Shown here: piece by piece, positions 29,431 to 37,893 of the stretch
Layout: the number at the start of each line of letters is the position of its first letter
Position numbering within the stretch: the first letter of the stretch is position 1
Assembly (NCBI GenBank): GCA_963840925.1
Contig: CAWJAY010000001.1
Span: 54,583-118,582, forward strand
DNA length: 64,000 bases
Reading direction: 5' to 3'
Source: DATAOG01 sp963840925
Lineage (GTDB): Bacteria > Pseudomonadota > Alphaproteobacteria > Geminicoccales > Geminicoccaceae
Position numbers and translations under genes: made by a program
The notes under the pieces: model-generated
What the model saw: the letters and a program-made list of their open reading frames with translations, nothing else
The model's database searches: none
What the model was told of the DNA's origin: nothing

Positions 29431-30079
29431 GCGACCGGCGGCGGTCTCGATCGCGCCACGGTCGCGGGCGAGGCCCGTCCAGGGTCGCGGGTATCCTGGA
29501 ATCGACGCCGCGGGTCCGGAGCATGCCCGACCGCACATCCTGGACGCTGCTGCAGCACGGAAACGCACACCATGTGACGGATCGGTGTCCTCGGCGATCA
29601 GCCAGTGCGATCAAAGGGTTAGCAAGCATCGGGCCCGTGGCGCCGCTCGGCCCGAGAGGGTGGCGTTCCAGCCTGACGGTTAGGATTGTCCCGCGTTGAC
29701 AAGGGCTTGGCGGGAAATCAAGGCGCATCAACGGCGCCTCCAGCTCGATCATGACTTGGCGGCGCTGGTCACAGTTTGGTGTCGTCGCAAGCAAAGGAGT
29801 TCACACTTGACGGCACATTTACCGCACAGGTCAGGTCGAGCGAAAGCATCGATCCGGTCATCGATCACTCGCTCCTCTTGCCCACGGGCGGCTTGCACGG
29901 CCCTCGACCGCCCTCCAGGCCGAAGAAAATCCAGTCGATTGGCGCGGCGGAAGTCGAAAGCGCGTCCGGGCGCCCGTTGAACTTGGCTGCGCAGCCCCTG
30001 GCGAAGGGCCGGCCAAGCGCGGTCGGCGACGCCGGGCGCGGCCGGATGGAGCCGGATTGATGCCGGCGGGGCAGGGCGG
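29431..30079. other. gene-free stretch between SBP remnant and phaR
   Basis: No gene is recognised in about 650 bases. Short frames on both strands lack domains. Composition varies along the stretch, and it sits at the right border of the fragment-rich region. Confidence 0.45.
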
Positions 30080-30715
30080 TCAGCCCCGGTCCCGGTGCTC
30101 GCGCTGGGCGGTGACGAGCTCGGAGATCTGCTTTTGCAGAGCTTCGATCTTGTCGTTCAGGTCGCGGATCTGGATCGAGGTGTCGGCGTAGCCCGGCGCC
30201 TGGGCAGCCGCCGGGTGCTCGGAATTGCCGCCCTCGGCGCCGTCGGCGGGCGTGAACATGGTCGCCGCGCGCTGGAACAGTTCCAGGTTCTGGCGCGCCA
30301 TGTCCTCGAACGGGCCGATCGGGAAGAAGCGGCCGAGCGTGCCCTCGATGTAGCGCCGGATCTGGGCCTGGTTGCGCGCGAAGTTCTCCATGCTGAGCTC
30401 GAGATAGCGCGGCAGGAACGCGCGCAGGCTGTCGTCGTAGAAGCCGATCAGCTGGCGCAGGAAGTTGATCGGCAAGAGGTTCCGCCCCTTGCCGTCCTCT
30501 TCCAGGATGATCTGGGTCAGGATCGAGCGGGTCAGGTCCTCGCCGCTCTTGGCGTCGTAGACCACGAAGTGCTCGCCGAGCCGGACCATCTTGCTCAGGT
30601 CATCTAGCGTGACGTAGCTGCTGGTCGCGGTGTTGTACAGGCGGCGGTTGGCGTACTTCTTGACCACCGCGACCTTGGCGCCGCCGTTTTGAATCTTGTC
30701 GTTGACCTCGACCAT
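30080..30715 (-). CDS. phaR: polyhydroxyalkanoate synthesis repressor PhaR
   Basis: The 211-residue protein has the PHA accumulation regulator N-terminal DNA-binding domain (KKYANRRLYNTATSSYVTLDDL), followed by the PHB_acc domain (SILTQIILEEDGKGRNLLP, FLPRYLELSMENFARNQ) and a C-terminal coiled coil (IQIRDLNDKIEALQKQISEL). PhaR binds phasin promoters and PHA granules and releases phasin genes when polymer forms. The ATG at 30715 starts MVEVNDKIQ. No PHA synthase or phasin gene lies nearby. The organism therefore probably makes PHA, with those genes elsewhere. Confidence 0.92.
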   Translation of the reverse strand: MVEVNDKIQNGGAKVAVVKKYANRRLYNTATSSYVTLDDLSKMVRLGEHFVVYDAKSGEDLTRSILTQIILEEDGKGRNLLPINFLRQLIGFYDDSLRAFLPRYLELSMENFARNQAQIRRYIEGTLGRFFPIGPFEDMARQNLELFQRAATMFTPADGAEGGNSEHPAAAQAPGYADTSIQIRDLNDKIEALQKQISELVTAQREHRDRG

Positions 30716-30812
30716 CGCCGGAGCCGACCTCGTGCGCGCTCGATTGGGCGCAAAGCCTAGCCCAGAACGGCCGGGCCGGGCCAAGGTTTTTTTGCAGCGC
30801 GAAAAGAGCGCC

Positions 30813-31529
30813 TCAGGCCGGCTGGGCGAAGCGCTGGTAGAGATGGCCCGCCAGCCCGCCGAGCAGGCTCCAGGACAGCAGCATCGTCAGCGTGACCGCG
30901 ACCACGAACCGGTGCGACAGCGCCTCCGGGACGTTGGTCGGGGCGTCGGCGAGCTGGGGCGCGCCGACCAGGTGCGGCGCGGCGAGCAGCAGCACCGCGA
31001 CGGCCGCCCACAGCGGGGACTGCCGGAACACGATCAGCCAGAGGCCGACCGCGGTCGCCAGCACGGTTGCGAGCCACCACAGCTGGCGCGGCGTCAGCGG
31101 CGCCGCGGGCACGCCCGGCAGCTCCGGCGGCAGGCCCAGGCCCGGGGCGATCACGAACGCGGCAAAGCCACCGAGCCCCCACAGAAAGCCCTCGCGCCAG
31201 GTCACCGCCCGGCCCAGCAGCGCGAGCGCGCCGGTCAGGATCAGGCCAAAGCCGATCCAGTCGAGGACGTTGAAGAGCGCCGTATACGCGTTGCGCTCGA
31301 AACCCTCGCCGGGCGCCCAGGCCTCCGTGGCGTGCTCGTGCGCGTGAGCCTGAGCGTCGCCCCCGGCCTCCGCGCCGCCCTCTGCTGCCTGCGCCTCCGC
31401 CGCCTGCTCGTAGACCTCGGCGTCCAGGATCAGCGGCACGGTGCCGAGCTGCTGGGCGATCGTGACCACGATGCCGACGATCAGGCCGGCAAGCGCCGAC
31501 GAGAAGACGATCGCGCGCAAGGCCGCCAT
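30813..31529 (-). CDS. cbtA: CbtA family cobalt transporter subunit
   Basis: The 238-residue protein has about five or six membrane segments and the CbtA layout: an N-terminal FSSALAGLIVGIVVTIAQQLGTVPLI span, a histidine-rich periplasmic loop (AHAHEHATEAW), ERNAYTALFNVLDWIGFGLIL, and WREGFLWGLGGFAAFVIAPGLGLPPELPG. CbtA with CbtB is thought to take up cobalt for vitamin B12 synthesis. The start at 31529 has a GGAG site. The preceding cbtB gene ends 16 bases before, so both form one operon. I searched the upstream leader by eye for a cobalamin riboswitch and did not find its conserved boxes. Confidence 0.88.
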   Translation of the reverse strand: MAALRAIVFSSALAGLIVGIVVTIAQQLGTVPLILDAEVYEQAAEAQAAEGGAEAGGDAQAHAHEHATEAWAPGEGFERNAYTALFNVLDWIGFGLILTGALALLGRAVTWREGFLWGLGGFAAFVIAPGLGLPPELPGVPAAPLTPRQLWWLATVLATAVGLWLIVFRQSPLWAAVAVLLLAAPHLVGAPQLADAPTNVPEALSHRFVVAVTLTMLLSWSLLGGLAGHLYQRFAQPA

Positions 31530-31545
31530 GGGCTCCGCTCCCCGC

Positions 31546-31740
31546 TCAGTGACCAAACGCGTTGGAATGCCGGCTGTCGTGCGCGGCTTCGTGGACCGCA
31601 TCGAGGTGCGAGAAGCCGGCCGTGCCGATGATCAGGCGCCCGAGCAGGATCGCCGGCAGCGCGGGCACGCCAGCCCCGAGCGGCCGGCTCCGGGCGGCTG
31701 AGCGCGGGTCTGCGGCAGCGGGCGATGCAGCGGTAGGCAT
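31546..31740 (-). CDS. cbtB: CbtB family cobalt transporter small subunit
   Basis: The 64-residue protein has one membrane span (LPAILLGRLIIGTAGFSHL) and a short tail with histidines (HEAAHDSRHSNAFGH) that matches the CbtB metal-binding C terminus. It is the small partner of CbtA, encoded immediately upstream. The tail ends in GH where many CbtB proteins end in a cysteine-histidine pair, a small deviation. Confidence 0.82.
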   Translation of the reverse strand: MPTAASPAAADPRSAARSRPLGAGVPALPAILLGRLIIGTAGFSHLDAVHEAAHDSRHSNAFGH

Positions 31741-31869
31741 CGGCGCGTCTCCCCTCGCGACGGGTCCACCGACCGGGCTCCACGGCCGGTCGGATCGGTC
31801 GAAAGCCAGTTCTGCCGGGGTTAGCGCTCAGGTTCAAGGGCCGAGCCGCGGCCGACCCCGGTGGCCCGC

Positions 31870-32445
31870 CTAAAGGCCGAGCGCGGCGTACTCATCCTCG
31901 GGCTCGGGCGCCTCGGCGGCGGCCTGCTCGGCGCGCTCGGCTGCTTCGGCCTCGGCAGCCTTCGCGGCGAGGTCCGGATTGGCCTGCATCTCGGCCTCCT
32001 CGGGCGAGCGTGCGATGTTGACCTCGACCGTGACGTCGACCTCGGGGTGGAGGGCGACCCGCACCTGATGGATGCCGAGCGTCTTGAGCGGGCTTGCCAG
32101 CCGGACCTGCTGGCGGCTGAAGCTGACGCCCGCCTCGGCAAACGCGACCGCGATGTCGCGGGCGTTGACCGAGCCGTAGAGCTGGCCGCCTTCGCCCGCC
32201 TGGCGCAGGATCAGGACCGAGCGGCGGTCGATCTTGGCGGCCGCGGCGGTCGCCTCCTCCTTGCGCTGCAGGTTCTGCGCCTCGAGGTGCACCCGGCGCT
32301 GCTCGAACTCGGCCAGGTTCGCCTTGGTCGCGCGCAGCGCCTTGCCGTGCGGCACCAGGTAGTTGCGCCCGAAGCCATCCCGGACCGAGACGATGTCGCC
32401 CATCTGGCCGAGCTTCTCGATCCGCTCGAGCAGGATCACTTGCAT
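31870..32445 (-). CDS. rplI: 50S ribosomal protein L9
   Basis: MQVILLERIEKLGQMGDIVSV and the RNA-binding DGFGRNYLVPHGKALRAT identify L9. The C-terminal domain ends in HPEVDVTVEVNIARS. The 191 residues exceed the usual 150 or so because of an alanine/glutamate-rich tail (about residues 150-191). L9 binds 23S rRNA domain V and helps keep the reading frame. It closes the rpsF-rpsR-DUF2232-rplI operon, as in other alphaproteobacteria. Confidence 0.97.
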   Translation of the reverse strand: MQVILLERIEKLGQMGDIVSVRDGFGRNYLVPHGKALRATKANLAEFEQRRVHLEAQNLQRKEEATAAAAKIDRRSVLILRQAGEGGQLYGSVNARDIAVAFAEAGVSFSRQQVRLASPLKTLGIHQVRVALHPEVDVTVEVNIARSPEEAEMQANPDLAAKAAEAEAAERAEQAAAEAPEPEDEYAALGL

Positions 32446-32463
32446 TCAGGCACCCTCCGCAGA

Positions 32464-33369
32464 CTACAGGAACCGTTGGCGCACATGCGCCCAATCCTCG
32501 ACGAAGCCGAGCAGCAGGACCGCCAGCAGCGGCCAGCCCAGCAGCATGATCGCGCCATAGCAGATCCCGAGCGCGAGCCGCCGGTGCGGCGAGCGCCGGG
32601 CGAGCGCATGCACCACCGCGAGCCCCAGGAAAATGTAGGGCACGACCAGCACGATCAACAGCGCGCGGCCGAGAAAGCCGAGCCCGCCGTCGCCGATCAC
32701 CGCAAGCAGCGCGGCGATGCCGATCGTGGGCCACAGCCAGCCCGGCAGCTCGAGCTCGCTGAGCGCCGGGCTCGGGCGCCGGTTCCAGCCCAGCCGGACA
32801 GCGAGCGCCTGGGCGAGCACGGCGTTGATCACCACCATGACCAGCCAGGATGCCGCCATCAGCCCCGGCAACAGAAACATCCAGCGGCCGAGGTCCGGTC
32901 CGACCGTGATCTCGCGCTCGCCGATTTCGGCCAGCGCCGAGCGCAGGAAATCGCCGATCGCACCCTCGAGCCCGCCGGGCTGGCCGAGCATCAGCAGGAA
33001 CCCGACGGCGATCGCGGCCGCCGCGAGCGCAGTCAGCTGCGCCAGCACCAGCCCCGGTGGATACCATTCCAGCCGGCCATTGTGCTGGCGCGCGAGCAGG
33101 GTCTGCCGGATCACCACGATCGCCGGCAGCGCCTGCGCCAGCAGATAGATGCCGGCACCGACCAGGCCGGCGAGCAGGCCGCAGACCAGGATCGCGCCGG
33201 CGACCGCGATCATCGAGGCCGTGAGGCCGAGGCTCAGGCCGGCGAACAGCAGCGGCAGCTGGACGAAATAGGCGAGCAGGACCATGCCCGGCAGCCCGCT
33301 CGACAGCGACAGGAACAGCGCGCTGCTGATCAGCCCGGCGAGGACGGCGAGTCCGATGACCTGAGGCAT
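32464..33369 (-). CDS. DUF2232 (YybS-like) membrane protein
   Basis: The 301-residue protein is almost entirely hydrophobic, with about eight membrane spans (for example VIGLAVLAGLISSALFLSL, MVLLAYFVQLPLLFAGLSLG). It ends RRLALGICYGAIMLLGWPLLAVLLLGFVEDWAHVRQRF, the conserved C terminus of DUF2232. Function is unknown. It lies between rpsR and rplI with short gaps, a place where alphaproteobacteria often carry this gene. The start at ATG 33369 is the first one compatible with a membrane N terminus. Confidence 0.85.
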   Translation of the reverse strand: MPQVIGLAVLAGLISSALFLSLSSGLPGMVLLAYFVQLPLLFAGLSLGLTASMIAVAGAILVCGLLAGLVGAGIYLLAQALPAIVVIRQTLLARQHNGRLEWYPPGLVLAQLTALAAAAIAVGFLLMLGQPGGLEGAIGDFLRSALAEIGEREITVGPDLGRWMFLLPGLMAASWLVMVVINAVLAQALAVRLGWNRRPSPALSELELPGWLWPTIGIAALLAVIGDGGLGFLGRALLIVLVVPYIFLGLAVVHALARRSPHRRLALGICYGAIMLLGWPLLAVLLLGFVEDWAHVRQRFL

Positions 33370-33404
33370 GATCTGCCGCGGCGCGCCACGAGCCCGCCCC
33401 CGGC

Positions 33405-33728
33405 TCAGCCGATCGTGAAGGGCAGCAGCGCCAGCAGCCGGGCGCGCCGGATCGCCTGCGCGAGGTCGCGCTGCTCCTTGGCCGTGACCGCGGTGATCCG
33501 CCGGGGCACGATCTTGCCGCGCTCGGAGACGAAGCGCTGCAGGAGCTTGATGTCCTTGTAGTCGATCTTGGGCGAATCCTCGCTCGCGAACGGGCTGGTC
33601 TTGCGCCGCCTGAAGAACGGCCGCCGGATCGTGATGGTCGGCGGCTCGCCCGAGCGTGAGCCGCGGCCGCCTCCGTAGCCGTACCCGTGGCCGCCGCCGG
33701 ACGCCGGCGTCGATCCGGTATCGGTCAT
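33405..33728 (-). CDS. rpsR: 30S ribosomal protein S18
   Basis: The core PKIDYKDIKLLQRFVSERGK and IVPRRITAVTAKEQRDLAQA with AIRRARLLALLPFT is S18. It has 107 residues, longer than the usual 75-80, because of an N-terminal glycine-rich extension (SGGGHGYGYGGGRGSRSG). S18 binds S6 and the 16S platform. It follows rpsF by 25 bases in the operon. Confidence 0.97.
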   Translation of the reverse strand: MTDTGSTPASGGGHGYGYGGGRGSRSGEPPTITIRRPFFRRRKTSPFASEDSPKIDYKDIKLLQRFVSERGKIVPRRITAVTAKEQRDLAQAIRRARLLALLPFTIG

Positions 33729-33753
33729 GCTCGTCCCCCCTCACTCAGGCCGG

Positions 33754-34254
33754 TCATTCGGCGCCCTCGGCCCCGCCGCCCTCGGCCTCAGCGCCGCTCG
33801 GCTCGGCCGCGCGCCGGGGCCGCTCGCCGTCCGGCCCCCGGCGCGGTCCGTCGTCATGGCTGCGCCTGGGCCCGTCGTCGTGTCGTCTGGGGCCGTCGTC
33901 GTGCGGCCGGCGCGAACGTTCCTCGCGGGTCGAGCGGGCCTGCATGATCACCGACGGCCCGTCCTCGAGCTGCTCGACGCGCACCGTGAGGTAGCGGATC
34001 ACGTCGTCGCTCAGCCGCTCCTGGCGCTCGATCTCGTCGATCGCGGCCGACGGCGCCCGCAGGTTCAGGTGCAGATAGTGGCCCTTGCGGTTCTTCTTGA
34101 TCCGATAGGCCAGATTGCGCAGGCCCCAGTACTCGGTCTTGGTCACCTCGCCGCCGTGCTCGGTGATCACGCCGGCGTAGTTCTCGGCCAGGGCCTGAGC
34201 CTGCTGCGGCGACAGATCCTGACGCGCGATGAAGGTATGTTCGTACGCCCGCAT
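33754..34254 (-). CDS. rpsF: 30S ribosomal protein S6
   Basis: MRAYEHTFIARQDLSPQQAQ, NLAYRIKKNRKGHYLHLNL and DDVIRYLTVRVEQLEDGPS identify S6. After residue 105 comes a charged tail with repeated HDDGPRR units (four similar copies) and a final glycine/alanine/glutamate run, giving 166 residues where 95-135 is common. S6 forms a dimer with S18. The ATG at 34254 leaves about 130 bases of leader behind the predicted promoter, enough for an S6:S18 autoregulatory hairpin, although I could not confirm one. Confidence 0.96.
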   Translation of the reverse strand: MRAYEHTFIARQDLSPQQAQALAENYAGVITEHGGEVTKTEYWGLRNLAYRIKKNRKGHYLHLNLRAPSAAIDEIERQERLSDDVIRYLTVRVEQLEDGPSVIMQARSTREERSRRPHDDGPRRHDDGPRRSHDDGPRRGPDGERPRRAAEPSGAEAEGGGAEGAE

Positions 34255-34384
34255 GACGGCTCGCCAACTCCTCGAGGTCGACTTGGTCCAGGCCACGGCG
34301 AAGGGGCCAGTGCACGCCTGGCATCGGCCCTCGCAACGCCGCCCCAGGCGACGATCCCGGTCCCATGGGGCCGGATCGGGGCGC

Positions 34385-34412
34385 ACTATACAAAAAAAGC
34401 TCTGCCGGACAA
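34385..34412 (-). promoter_or_regulatory. sigma-70-type promoter for the rpsF operon
   Basis: On the minus strand TTGTCC (34412-34407) and TATAGT (34390-34385) are separated by 16 bases that include seven T residues. It lies about 130 bases before rpsF and back to back with the fabD promoter. Confidence 0.45.
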
Positions 34413-34418
34413 GCCCGC

Positions 34419-34446
34419 TTGACAGCAGGGGGCGAGCCGCTATCAC
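34419..34446 (+). promoter_or_regulatory. sigma-70-type promoter for fabD
   Basis: TTGACA at 34419-34424 and TATCAC at 34441-34446 have a 16-base spacer. The fabD start lies 30 bases downstream. It is the best -35 box in the window. Confidence 0.45.
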
Positions 34447-34475
34447 CTGCCGGCGCTCCGAGCGATCCGCCGGCC

Positions 34476-35423
34476 ATGACCGTTGCCTGCATCTTTCCTG
34501 GACAGGGGGCCCAGGCCGTTGGCATGGGCCGGGCGCTGTACGCGGCCGAGCCGGCCGCGCGCGCGGTGTTCGAGCAGGTCGACGAGGCGCTTGCTCAGGC
34601 GCTCAGCCGGCTGATCTTCGAGGGCCCCGACGACCAGCTCCGGCTGACCGAGAACGCCCAGCCGGCGCTGATGGCGACCTCGCTCGCGGCGCTGCGCGCC
34701 CTCGAGGCTCGCGGCGGCCGCCGGCTCCCCGAGTTCTGCGACTGCGTCGCCGGCCATTCGCTGGGCGAATACTCGGCGCTCGCTGCGGCCGGCAGCCTCG
34801 GCATCGACGATGCGGCCCGGCTGCTGCGCCTGCGCGGCCAGGCCATGCAGACCGCGGTGCCGGTCGGCGAGGGTGCCATGGCCGCGATTTTGGGCCTGGC
34901 GCTCGAGGCGGTCGAGGCGCTGGCTGCCGAGGCGAGCGGCGCCGGCGCCTGCGACGTCGCCAACGACAACGCGCCCGGTCAGGTCGTGGTCAGCGGCGCG
35001 CGCGCGGCGGTCGAGCAGGCCGTGGACCTCGCCAAGGCGCAGGGCGGCCGGGCCATGCTGCTCGCGGTCAGCGCGCCGTTCCATTGCCGGCTGCTGGCGC
35101 CGGCCGCCGAAACCGTGCGCGGGGCGCTGGCCGAGATCGCGCTCACCCCGCCCGCGGTGCCGCTGATCAGCAACGTCGGCGCCGCGGCCGAGCGCGATCC
35201 CGCGGCGATCGGTCGCCTGCTGGTCGAGCAGGTCACGGCGCGGGTGCGCTGGCGCGAGTGCCTGCTGACGATGGCCGGGCGCGGGGTCCGGACGACGCTC
35301 GAGCTCGGCGCCGGCCGCGTGCTGACCGGCCTGACCAAGCGGACGCTGCCGGGCGTCGCGGGCGTCGCGCTCGGCAGCCCCGAGGAGATCGACGCCTGGC
35401 TGGCGGCGGCGCCCGCCGGCTGA
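34476..35423 (+). CDS. fabD: malonyl-CoA:ACP transacylase
   Basis: The 315-residue enzyme has the N-terminal FPGQGAQAVGMG, the active-site GHSLGEYSALAAAG (nucleophile serine), an arginine-containing LRLRGQAMQTAVP, the catalytic histidine in VSAPFHCRLL, and GAGRVLTGLTKR at the end. It loads malonyl groups on acyl carrier protein in the cytoplasm. It heads fabD-fabG-acpP-fabF on the plus strand. The start at ATG 34476 was chosen from the first hydrophobic strand MTVACIFPGQG. Confidence 0.97.
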   Translation: MTVACIFPGQGAQAVGMGRALYAAEPAARAVFEQVDEALAQALSRLIFEGPDDQLRLTENAQPALMATSLAALRALEARGGRRLPEFCDCVAGHSLGEYSALAAAGSLGIDDAARLLRLRGQAMQTAVPVGEGAMAAILGLALEAVEALAAEASGAGACDVANDNAPGQVVVSGARAAVEQAVDLAKAQGGRAMLLAVSAPFHCRLLAPAAETVRGALAEIALTPPAVPLISNVGAAAERDPAAIGRLLVEQVTARVRWRECLLTMAGRGVRTTLELGAGRVLTGLTKRTLPGVAGVALGSPEEIDAWLAAAPAG

Positions 35424-35440
35424 CCATAGGGAGACCAAGG

Positions 35441-36175
35441 ATGTTCGATCTGTCCGGCCGGACCGCGCTGGTGACCGGGGCGTCCGGCGGCATCGGCGGT
35501 GCGATCGCCCGCCAGCTGCACGCCCAGGGCGCCAGCGTGGTGCTGACCGGGCGCCGGCGCGAGGCGCTGGACCAGCTGGCCCGAGAGTTGGGCGAGCGGA
35601 TTGCGGTCGAGCCATCCGATCTCGCCGACCCCGAGGCTCCGGACCGGCTGGTCAAGGCGGTCGAGGCGGGCGCCGGGCTCGACATCCTGGTCAACAACGC
35701 CGGGCTGACCCGGGACAATCTGGCGCTCCGCCTCAAGGACGAGGACTGGCAGACGGTCCTCGACGTCAACCTGACCGCCGGCTTCCGGCTGATCCGGAGC
35801 GCGCTTCGCGGCATGGTCAGGCGCCGCTTCGGGCGGATCGTCAACATCACCTCGGTCGTGGCGCTGACCGGCAATCCTGGCCAGGCCAACTACGCCGCCG
35901 CCAAGGCCGGCCTGATCGGCATGAGCAAGGCGCTGGCTGCCGAGGTCGCCGGCCGCGGGATCACGGTCAACTGCATCGCGCCGGGCTTGATCGAGACGGC
36001 GATGACCGGGGCGCTCGGCGACGAGCAGCGCGCCCGCCTGCTGCAGCAGATCCCGCTCGGCCGGTTCGGCAGCGGCGCCGACGTGGCCACGGCCGCGGGC
36101 TATCTGGCGAGCATGGAGGCCGCCTACGTGACCGGCCAGACCTTGCACGTCAACGGCGGCTTGGCCATGATTTGA
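35441..36175 (+). CDS. fabG: 3-oxoacyl-ACP reductase
   Basis: The 244-residue SDR has TGASGGIGGAIAR, NNAGLTRDNLALRL, the serine in ITSVVALTGNPGQ, the YAAAK pair, and the FabG-typical PGLIETAMT and HVNGGLAMI ending. It reduces 3-oxoacyl-ACP with NADPH in the fatty-acid cycle. It follows fabD by 17 bases behind a GGGAGACCAAGG ribosome site and precedes acpP, the classic order. Confidence 0.96.
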   Translation: MFDLSGRTALVTGASGGIGGAIARQLHAQGASVVLTGRRREALDQLARELGERIAVEPSDLADPEAPDRLVKAVEAGAGLDILVNNAGLTRDNLALRLKDEDWQTVLDVNLTAGFRLIRSALRGMVRRRFGRIVNITSVVALTGNPGQANYAAAKAGLIGMSKALAAEVAGRGITVNCIAPGLIETAMTGALGDEQRARLLQQIPLGRFGSGADVATAAGYLASMEAAYVTGQTLHVNGGLAMI

Positions 36176-36336
36176 GGCGGGTCCGGGTGGAACCTTCCGG
36201 GCGGTGAGCGGCTTTAACGCCTAGTCAACCTGGGCGGGACTGTGATAGGAAACGACGCGGTGCGATGTCGGTCAGATCTGCGGCCGCAGCCGGAAATCGG
36301 TCCGATTCAGGCCAGGGCAACCGAGGAACTTCCCCG

Positions 36337-36570
36337 ATGAGCGACACTGCCGAGCGCGTCAAGAAGATCGTCGTCGAGCACCTTGGGGTCGACGAGAGCA
36401 AGGTCACCGACAACGCCAGCTTCGTCGACGATCTGGGCGCCGACAGCCTCGACACCGTCGAGCTGGTGATGGCGTTCGAGGAAGAGTTTGGTTGCGAGAT
36501 TCCGGACGAGGCGGCCGAGAAGATCCTGACCATCAAGGATGCGATCAGCTACATCGAGCAGCACACCTGA
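36337..36570 (+). CDS. acpP: acyl carrier protein
   Basis: A 77-residue acidic protein with VKKIVVEHLGVDESKV and the phosphopantetheine motif LGADSLDTVELVMAFEEEFG (serine in DSL), ending ITTIKDA-like KILTIKDAISYIEQH. It carries the growing acyl chain in fatty-acid synthesis. It lies 161 bases after fabG, a gap long enough for its own promoter, and 48 bases before fabF. Confidence 0.97.
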   Translation: MSDTAERVKKIVVEHLGVDESKVTDNASFVDDLGADSLDTVELVMAFEEEFGCEIPDEAAEKILTIKDAISYIEQHT

Positions 36571-36618
36571 GAGCAGGTCAGGGGGCGCGTGCATGGTTCG
36601 TCGGGACGGTCGATCGCC

Positions 36619-37881
36619 ATGAGGCGGGTGGTCGTCACGGGCATCGGTTTGGTCACGCCGCTCGGCTGCGGCGTCGACGTGGTCTGGCGCCGGCTGATCG
36701 AAGGTCAGAGCGGGATCCGCCGGATCGATCGGTTCCCGATCGACGACCTGCCGGCCAAGATCGCGGGCCAGGTGCCGACCGAGGGCGCGGGCGCGTTCCA
36801 GATCGACGACGTCGTGGCGCCCAAGGATGCGCGCAAGAACGATCTGTTCATCATTTACGGGCTTGCGGCCGCGATCGACGCGGTGCGGGACGCCGGCTGG
36901 CAGCCCGAGGACGAGGCTGCGCGCGCCCGCACGGGAGTGCTGATCGGCTCCGGGATCGGCGGCCTCAGCACGATCGCGGATACCGCGATCGAGCTTGAGC
37001 GGCGCGGTCCACGCCGGGTCAGCCCGTTCTTCATCCCGGCCAGCCTGATCAATCTGGTGAGCGGCCAGGTCTCGATCCGGTTCGGCTTCAAGGGGCCGAA
37101 CCATTCGGTCGTCACCGCCTGCTCGACCGGGGCGCACGCGCTCGGCGACGCGAGCCGGCTGATCGCGCTCGGCGATGCCGACGTCATGGTCGCCGGCGGG
37201 GCCGAGGCCGCGATCTGCCGCCTGGGGGTCGCGGGCTTCGCCGCCGCCCGGGCGCTCTCGACCCGCTTCAACGATGAGCCCGAGCGCGCCTCGCGGCCAT
37301 GGGACGAGGATCGCGACGGCTTCGTGATGGGCGAGGGGGCAGGCATCGTGGTGCTGGAAGCGCTCGAGCATGCGCGCGCCCGCGGCGCCCGGATCTACGG
37401 CGAGATCGTCGGCTACGGCCTGTCCGGGGACGCCTACCACATCACCGCGCCAACCCCCGACGGCGATGGCGGCTACCGCTCGATGCAGGCGGCGCTGAAG
37501 CGCGCCGGCATGACCCCGGATGCGATCGACTACATCAACGCCCATGGCACCTCGACGCCGCTCGGCGATGAGATCGAGCTTGGCGCGGTCAAGCGCCTGT
37601 TCGGCGACGCGGCCAAGCGGCTCTCGATGTCGTCGACCAAGTCGGCGATCGGCCATCTGCTCGGCGCCGCCGGCAGCGTCGAAGCGATTTTTTCACTGCT
37701 GGCGCTCTATCACCAGACCGTGCCGCCGACCTTGAACCTGGACCGGCCCTCGCCCGGCTGCGACCTCGATCTGGTGCCCTACGAGGCGCGCCGCCGGGAG
37801 GTCCGGGCGGCGCTGTCCAATTCGTTCGGCTTCGGCGGGACCAATGCGAGCCTGATCTTCGTCCGAGCCCCCGAGCACTGA
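36619..37881 (+). CDS. fabF: 3-oxoacyl-ACP synthase II
   Basis: The 420-residue condensing enzyme has the active cysteine in SVVTACSTGAHALGD, the two histidines in NAHGTSTPLGD and KSAIGHLLGAAGSVE, and the C-terminal SNSFGFGGTNASLIF. It elongates acyl-ACP with malonyl-ACP. The ATG at 36619 (MRRVVVTGIGLVTPLG) fits the family start; an earlier ATG at 36589 has no family match upstream. mltG follows 12 bases after its stop. Confidence 0.97.
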   Translation: MRRVVVTGIGLVTPLGCGVDVVWRRLIEGQSGIRRIDRFPIDDLPAKIAGQVPTEGAGAFQIDDVVAPKDARKNDLFIIYGLAAAIDAVRDAGWQPEDEAARARTGVLIGSGIGGLSTIADTAIELERRGPRRVSPFFIPASLINLVSGQVSIRFGFKGPNHSVVTACSTGAHALGDASRLIALGDADVMVAGGAEAAICRLGVAGFAAARALSTRFNDEPERASRPWDEDRDGFVMGEGAGIVVLEALEHARARGARIYGEIVGYGLSGDAYHITAPTPDGDGGYRSMQAALKRAGMTPDAIDYINAHGTSTPLGDEIELGAVKRLFGDAAKRLSMSSTKSAIGHLLGAAGSVEAIFSLLALYHQTVPPTLNLDRPSPGCDLDLVPYEARRREVRAALSNSFGFGGTNASLIFVRAPEH

Positions 37882-37893
37882 CCCTTCGATCCG

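Noticed and set aside
29696..30060. Small plus-strand frames before phaR
   Set aside because: They overlap each other in different frames and have no start signal or recognisable family.
31741..31869. Cobalamin riboswitch in front of cbtB
   Set aside because: The B12 box and its flanking conserved segments could not be found by eye.
31861..33561. Long plus-strand frame over rplI and the DUF2232 gene
   Set aside because: The ribosomal protein and membrane protein on the minus strand explain the region; this frame is rich in Asp, Gln, Arg and His, as expected of a shadow.
33860..33930. Short repeated units in the 3' part of rpsF as a possible CRISPR-like array
   Set aside because: The units are in frame, of 18-24 bases, without unique spacers, and code for the HDDGPRR tail of S6.
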